Source: an uncultured Clostridia bacterium (GTDB taxonomy: Bacteria > Bacillota > Clostridia > Christensenellales > Borkfalkiaceae). From it: a DNA stretch of 9,054 bases. This document shows, one piece after another, positions 6,117 to 9,054 of the stretch. The DNA lies in the NCBI GenBank assembly GCA_958419945.1, contig CATZIC010000071.1:1-9054 (forward strand). The letters run 5' to 3'. The notes under the pieces were generated by a model. That model ran no database searches and was not told the origin of the DNA. It worked only from the letters and a program-made list of their open reading frames with translations. Every line of letters begins with the position of its first letter. Within the stretch, counting starts at the first letter, position 1. A program made the translations under genes and the position numbers.

Positions 6117-7571
6117 TCAATCTTTTTTTATAAAAGCTTTTATGATTTCCAGAACTGCCGCTTTGTCGGAAAATTTCAGCTTTTGTCCTTTTATTTCCTG
6201 AAATTCTTCCGCACCCTTGCCGGCAATCAGCAGACTGTCGTCCTTATTAAGCCTTTCCACGGCGTAGGCTATCGCCTTATATCTGTCGGCTATTTTTACG
6301 TAGTCCAATGATACTTCACGCAAACCTACCTCAATATCACGGATAACGTCTTCTTCCTCTTCATCCCTTGGGTTGTCGGAAGTTATAACTACGTGATCGG
6401 CAATATCCCCTGCAATCCTGCCCATTATGGGGCGCTTTTTCCTGTCTCGGTTTCCGCCCGCGCCAAATACAAGATAGGTTTCGCCCAAAGTTTCGGAAGC
6501 AATAAAGGATAGGCTTTTGTTAAGACCGTCCGGTGTATGCGCATAGTCTATGAAGATTTTTGCTCCGTTATATTCCGCAACCGGTTCCATTCTTCCTGCA
6601 ATAGGCCTTAAATTACTTATATACTTAACTATTTTTTCCGGTTTTATACCGCACAGAAAACAGGCGCACGCCGCCGCAAGAAGGTTGGAAACGTTAAATT
6701 CACCTAAAAGCGAAGTTTCCGTTTTGAAAACCATATCGAACATATTGAGCACAAAAGAAAGTCCGTTTAAAGATTCCTTTATATCGATTGCAAAAACGTC
6801 CGCGGGGGTATAAATGCCGTAAGTTAAGGTCTTTTTGGGGTTTTCGTCGTAAATTTCCTGCCCCAAAGGGTCGTCCGTGTTTACCACGAAAAAGCGCGAA
6901 GTTTTTGAAAAAGCGCTTTTTTTGACGTTACGGTAACTGTAAAAATCCGTAAAATAATCAAGGTGATCGTGCGTGCAGTTGGTAAAAATCATGCACTCAA
7001 AGTTTATTGCCGCAGTCTTTTTAAGCCAAATTGCATGCGCGGAAAGTTCCATTACAACGTATTCGATACCGCTTTCGACAAAATCCGCAAAAAGTTTGAA
7101 AAGATAGTCCGGGTCGGGCGTGGTTAGAGTTTCGGGAAGAACGGTATCACCGAACCTTACACCCAAAGTACCTATTACCGCCGCCCGCTTTCCGTGAGCG
7201 GTCAAAAGACTGTATATGAAGTTTGTGGTGCTTGTTTTTCCGTTGGTGCCGACTACCGCTATAACTTTAAGTTTGTCCTGCGGATTTTTGTAAAAGCAGG
7301 CGGAAAAGCGTGAGTACGCAAGCCGCGTATCCGAGGTTACCACCTGCACGCAATCTAATTTGGTAAGCGGCTTTTCGGTAACTATTGCTACGGCTCCGTT
7401 TTTAACCGCTTCTTCCGCGTAGTTGTGCCCGTCAAAGTTTCCACGCAAACAAAAAAACAGTCCGTTTTTAACCTTTTCGCGACTGTCTTTAGTGAGGGTT
7501 TCTATTTCCAAATCCGCACCGTCCGGATAAATCCGAACGTCGGAACCTTTTATAATTTTGCTTAGTTTCAT
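6117..7571 (-). CDS. murE: UDP-N-acetylmuramoyl-tripeptide synthetase MurE, meso-DAP type
   Basis: A 484-residue cytosolic Mur ligase that adds the third stem-peptide residue to UDP-MurNAc-L-Ala-D-Glu. The N-terminal domain carries TKDSREKVKNGLFFCLRG (27-44). The ATPase domain has the P-loop GTNGKTS (108-114), TTPDP (150-154) and THDHLDYF (200-207). K217 in YRNVKKSAF matches the carbamylated lysine. The C-terminal domain has DYAHTPDGL (342-350), FGAGGNRDRKKRPIMG (369-384), DNPRDEEEED (399-408) and GKGAEEFQ. DNPR marks meso-diaminopimelate-adding enzymes (EC 6.3.2.13); the substrate is inferred from it. Deviations are MELSAHAI for the usual MEVSSHAL and GKGAE for GKGHE. A GTG two codons upstream (7577) is also in frame, but AGGTG lies five nt before ATG 7571 and would overlap that GTG, so the ATG is preferred. 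murF, its common neighbour, is missing. Confidence 0.96.
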   Translation of the reverse strand: MKLSKIIKGSDVRIYPDGADLEIETLTKDSREKVKNGLFFCLRGNFDGHNYAEEAVKNGAVAIVTEKPLTKLDCVQVVTSDTRLAYSRFSACFYKNPQDKLKVIAVVGTNGKTSTTNFIYSLLTAHGKRAAVIGTLGVRFGDTVLPETLTTPDPDYLFKLFADFVESGIEYVVMELSAHAIWLKKTAAINFECMIFTNCTHDHLDYFTDFYSYRNVKKSAFSKTSRFFVVNTDDPLGQEIYDENPKKTLTYGIYTPADVFAIDIKESLNGLSFVLNMFDMVFKTETSLLGEFNVSNLLAAACACFLCGIKPEKIVKYISNLRPIAGRMEPVAEYNGAKIFIDYAHTPDGLNKSLSFIASETLGETYLVFGAGGNRDRKKRPIMGRIAGDIADHVVITSDNPRDEEEEDVIRDIEVGLREVSLDYVKIADRYKAIAYAVERLNKDDSLLIAGKGAEEFQEIKGQKLKFSDKAAVLEIIKAFIKKD

Positions 7572-7625
7572 ATTCACCTGTTTTTTGGAGCTTCTGAATG
7601 GTTGATTAGCCCGTAAATTTTAGTA

Positions 7626-7631
7626 ATTATA
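7626..7631 (-). promoter_or_regulatory. Possible -10 box upstream of murE
   Basis: On the minus strand a perfect TATAAT lies about 55 nt before the murE start. The hexamers 16-19 nt further upstream (for example TTCAGG or CAGGTG) are poor -35 matches, and this zone runs into the inverted repeat at 7652-7685. If real, it would give the murE-to-ftsQ block its own promoter. The evidence is weak because the gap is AT-rich. Confidence 0.25.
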
Positions 7632-7651
7632 TAAAAAATGCACGATTTCAC

Positions 7652-7685
7652 CTGAAACTTTTTACATATACGTAAAAAGTTTCAG
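7652..7685. repeat. Perfect 14-bp inverted repeat between the PBP gene and murE
   Basis: CTGAAACTTTTTAC (7652-7665) and GTAAAAAGTTTCAG (7672-7685) are exact reverse complements separated by six bases (ATATAC). This is the longest clean inverted repeat I noticed in the window. In either reading direction the stem is not followed by a T-run, so it does not look like a standard intrinsic terminator. Candidate roles are an operator for a dimeric regulator next to the possible -10 box at 7626-7631, an mRNA-processing or stabilising hairpin after the PBP gene, or the ends of a tiny mobile element. Confidence 0.75.
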
Positions 7686-7737
7686 TACTTTGTTGACAAA
7701 TTAAGAAATCGACTTAGATGATACCTGTCAAAAAATG

Positions 7738-9054
7738 TTATTCGTATCTTGGGATTGACTTTGCGTTGATTATACCTTGGAAGATTTCGCCCGCAACGGG
7801 GGCGGCAACCGTGGAACCGTAAGTTCCGCCGACCGGTTCGTCAACCGTAACGAGGCAAAGATACTGCGGATTGTCGGAGGGGAAAAAGCCCATAAAGGAC
7901 ATTACGTATTTGCCTTGGGAAAGTTTTCCGTCCTCGAACTTTTGCGCAGTACCGGTTTTTCCTCCCACTTTGTAGCCTTCTATATAGCTTTGCTTGCCGC
8001 TTCCTTCGGTAACGACGCGCTCTAAATATGTGGCTAAGATTTTGGAAGCCTCTTTTGAGGCAACCGATTTACTTGGTGCGGTCTTTATAATTTCCACCGT
8101 TCTGCCGTCGGAAGTTCTGATTTCGGAGACGAGCGAAGGCTTATAATAATTGCCGCCGTTTACCGCAGCACACGCCGCCGCCGCAAGCTGTATCGGGGTT
8201 ACCGCTATACTTTGACCGAAAGCAATTCGGGCGAGATCCCCTTCCTTTACCGCAGACTGCGGTAAAACCATGCCGGTTGCCTCGCCGGAAAAATCTATGC
8301 CGGTTACTTTGCCGAAGTTGAGATTTTTGACGTATTTATAATAGGTTTCGGTGCCGAGCGACAGCGCTATATCCGTAAAACAAGGGTTGCAACTGTTATT
8401 CAGGGCGTCGGACAAGGTTTGGTTTTGGTGCTTGCCGTTTGCGTGCGTGGACCAGCATTTTATTTTTCCGCCTGCGACCTCACGGTATCTCGAAGAGGAA
8501 AACACGTAGTCAAGGGATTTCGCCTTGGGGTTTTTAAGTAAAAATTCTTCAATGTTAGCAAGCGCAGTTACTATCTTAAACGTGGAGCCCGGTTCGTAAG
8601 AATCAACTACCAAAGTGTTTCTGGAAAGGGCGTTTAAGGTCTTTATATCATCACGAGGAATCGCGTTCAGGTCGTAAGACGGAAGGTTCGCCATTGCAAG
8701 CACTTTGCCGTTTTGCGGATTCATAACAACTGCGGAAGCACGCTTCGGTGAATATTCGTTTACCACCTTTTTAAGCGCCGTTTCGGTTATAAGTTGGACC
8801 TCTGAGTCCACCGAAAGCACCACGTCAAGCCCGTCAACGCCTTCGGTATAGGTAGGCGTTTTTCCCTCTAAATCGGCTCCGACAAGATCGGCTTCGTATA
8901 AGATTTCGCCGTCAATGCCGGCAAGGTATTTGTCGTAAACCTTTTCTATGCCCGATTGCCCCCTTCCGTCCACCGAGGTGTATCCCAAAACGCTGCACAA
9001 AAGGTCACCGTAAGGGTAAACACGGCTGTTATCCACCGAATAATAAACACCTTC
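7738..9054 (-). CDS. ftsI: Class B penicillin-binding protein (FtsI/PBP2B/SpoVD-like), 3' part
   Basis: The visible 438 codons lack the N-terminus. The frame runs open to the window edge (EGVYYSVDNS...), so the in-frame GTG at 9036 is an internal valine codon. Numbering from the edge, residues about 1-55 are the end of the PBP dimerisation domain (YPYGDLLCSVLGYTS, SGIEKVYDKYLAG). The transpeptidase domain follows, with all three active-site motifs: STFK (S157 to K160), SCN (221-223) and KTGTA (366-370). This D,D-transpeptidase would act outside the membrane, cross-linking septal peptidoglycan with the SEDS protein FtsW. The protein stops soon after the transpeptidase fold (SIPRYE), so it has no C-terminal PASTA domains, unlike many SpoVD and PBP2x proteins. 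That favours an FtsI/PBP2B-like role, though SpoVD-type paralogues also sit next to murE. A 166-bp gap separates it from murE. Confidence 0.93.
   Translation of the reverse strand, partial: EGVYYSVDNSRVYPYGDLLCSVLGYTSVDGRGQSGIEKVYDKYLAGIDGEILYEADLVGADLEGKTPTYTEGVDGLDVVLSVDSEVQLITETALKKVVNEYSPKRASAVVMNPQNGKVLAMANLPSYDLNAIPRDDIKTLNALSRNTLVVDSYEPGSTFKIVTALANIEEFLLKNPKAKSLDYVFSSSRYREVAGGKIKCWSTHANGKHQNQTLSDALNNSCNPCFTDIALSLGTETYYKYVKNLNFGKVTGIDFSGEATGMVLPQSAVKEGDLARIAFGQSIAVTPIQLAAAACAAVNGGNYYKPSLVSEIRTSDGRTVEIIKTAPSKSVASKEASKILATYLERVVTEGSGKQSYIEGYKVGGKTGTAQKFEDGKLSQGKYVMSFMGFFPSDNPQYLCLVTVDEPVGGTYGSTVAAPVAGEIFQGIINAKSIPRYE

Noticed and set aside
6024..6311. Open frame of 95 codons on the plus strand with LPRNDG-like residues
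   Set aside because: Its N-terminal part is the dispersed repeat translated, and the rest is antisense to murE.
7652..7685. Inverted repeat as a rho-independent terminator
   Set aside because: No T-run follows the stem in either direction and the stem is AT-rich, so it was kept as an unexplained inverted repeat.
7693..7722. TTGACA on the plus strand at 7693-7698 as a promoter
   Set aside because: No good -10 follows at 16-18 bp, and no plus-strand gene lies downstream.
7703..7731. TTGACA on the minus strand at 7731-7726 as a promoter for murE
   Set aside because: The hexamers at normal spacing (TTTCTT, TTCTTA) are poor -10 matches; the signal is too weak to annotate.
1..9054. A new defence, mobile or biosynthetic system hidden in the window
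   Set aside because: About 93 percent of the window is covered by recognisable cell-wall and division genes on one strand; the gaps are all below 300 bp and hold only repeats and possible signals.

Overview
The window is a stretch of a bacterial division and cell wall (dcw) cluster, with every gene on the minus strand. In transcription order (right to left) it holds the 3' part of a class B penicillin-binding protein (9054-7738), murE (7571-6117), mraY (5885-4902), murD (4886-3483), ftsW (3490-2318), murA (2244-973), ftsQ/divIB (967-200) and the first 19 codons of a probable ftsA (57-1). Both ends are cut by the window edge.

The proteins look like those of a Clostridia-type member of Bacillota, probably an uncultured anaerobe. 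The reasons are murA lying just before ftsQ, the form of the MraY and FtsW motifs, and many cysteines in the cytosolic enzymes. MurE carries the DNPR signature of enzymes that add meso-diaminopimelate. This placement is an inference from gene order and motif memory, not from a database comparison.

The genes form one pathway. MurA makes the first committed precursor. MurD and MurE add D-Glu and the diamino acid to the stem peptide. MraY transfers the finished phospho-MurNAc-pentapeptide to the lipid carrier. FtsW (SEDS glycosyltransferase) and the class B PBP (transpeptidase) form the septal synthase pair, and FtsQ and FtsA belong to the divisome. From mraY to ftsQ the main junctions are tight: 15 nt between mraY and murD, an 8-nt overlap of murD and ftsW, 73 nt before murA, and 5 nt between murA and ftsQ. 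This suggests one mRNA with translational coupling.

Three usual dcw members (murF, murG, murC) are absent from this stretch. The murE-mraY gap, where murF often lies, is 231 bp of dispersed-repeat-like sequence. The ftsW-murA gap, where murG often lies, is only 73 bp and holds a small hairpin. The PBP-murE gap (166 bp) holds a perfect 14-bp inverted repeat and a possible -10 box. The ftsQ-ftsA gap (142 bp) holds two sets of short direct repeats. No gap exceeds 300 bp. I see no RNA gene, CRISPR array, transposase or unfamiliar gene system; what is unusual here lies in the intergenic DNA.
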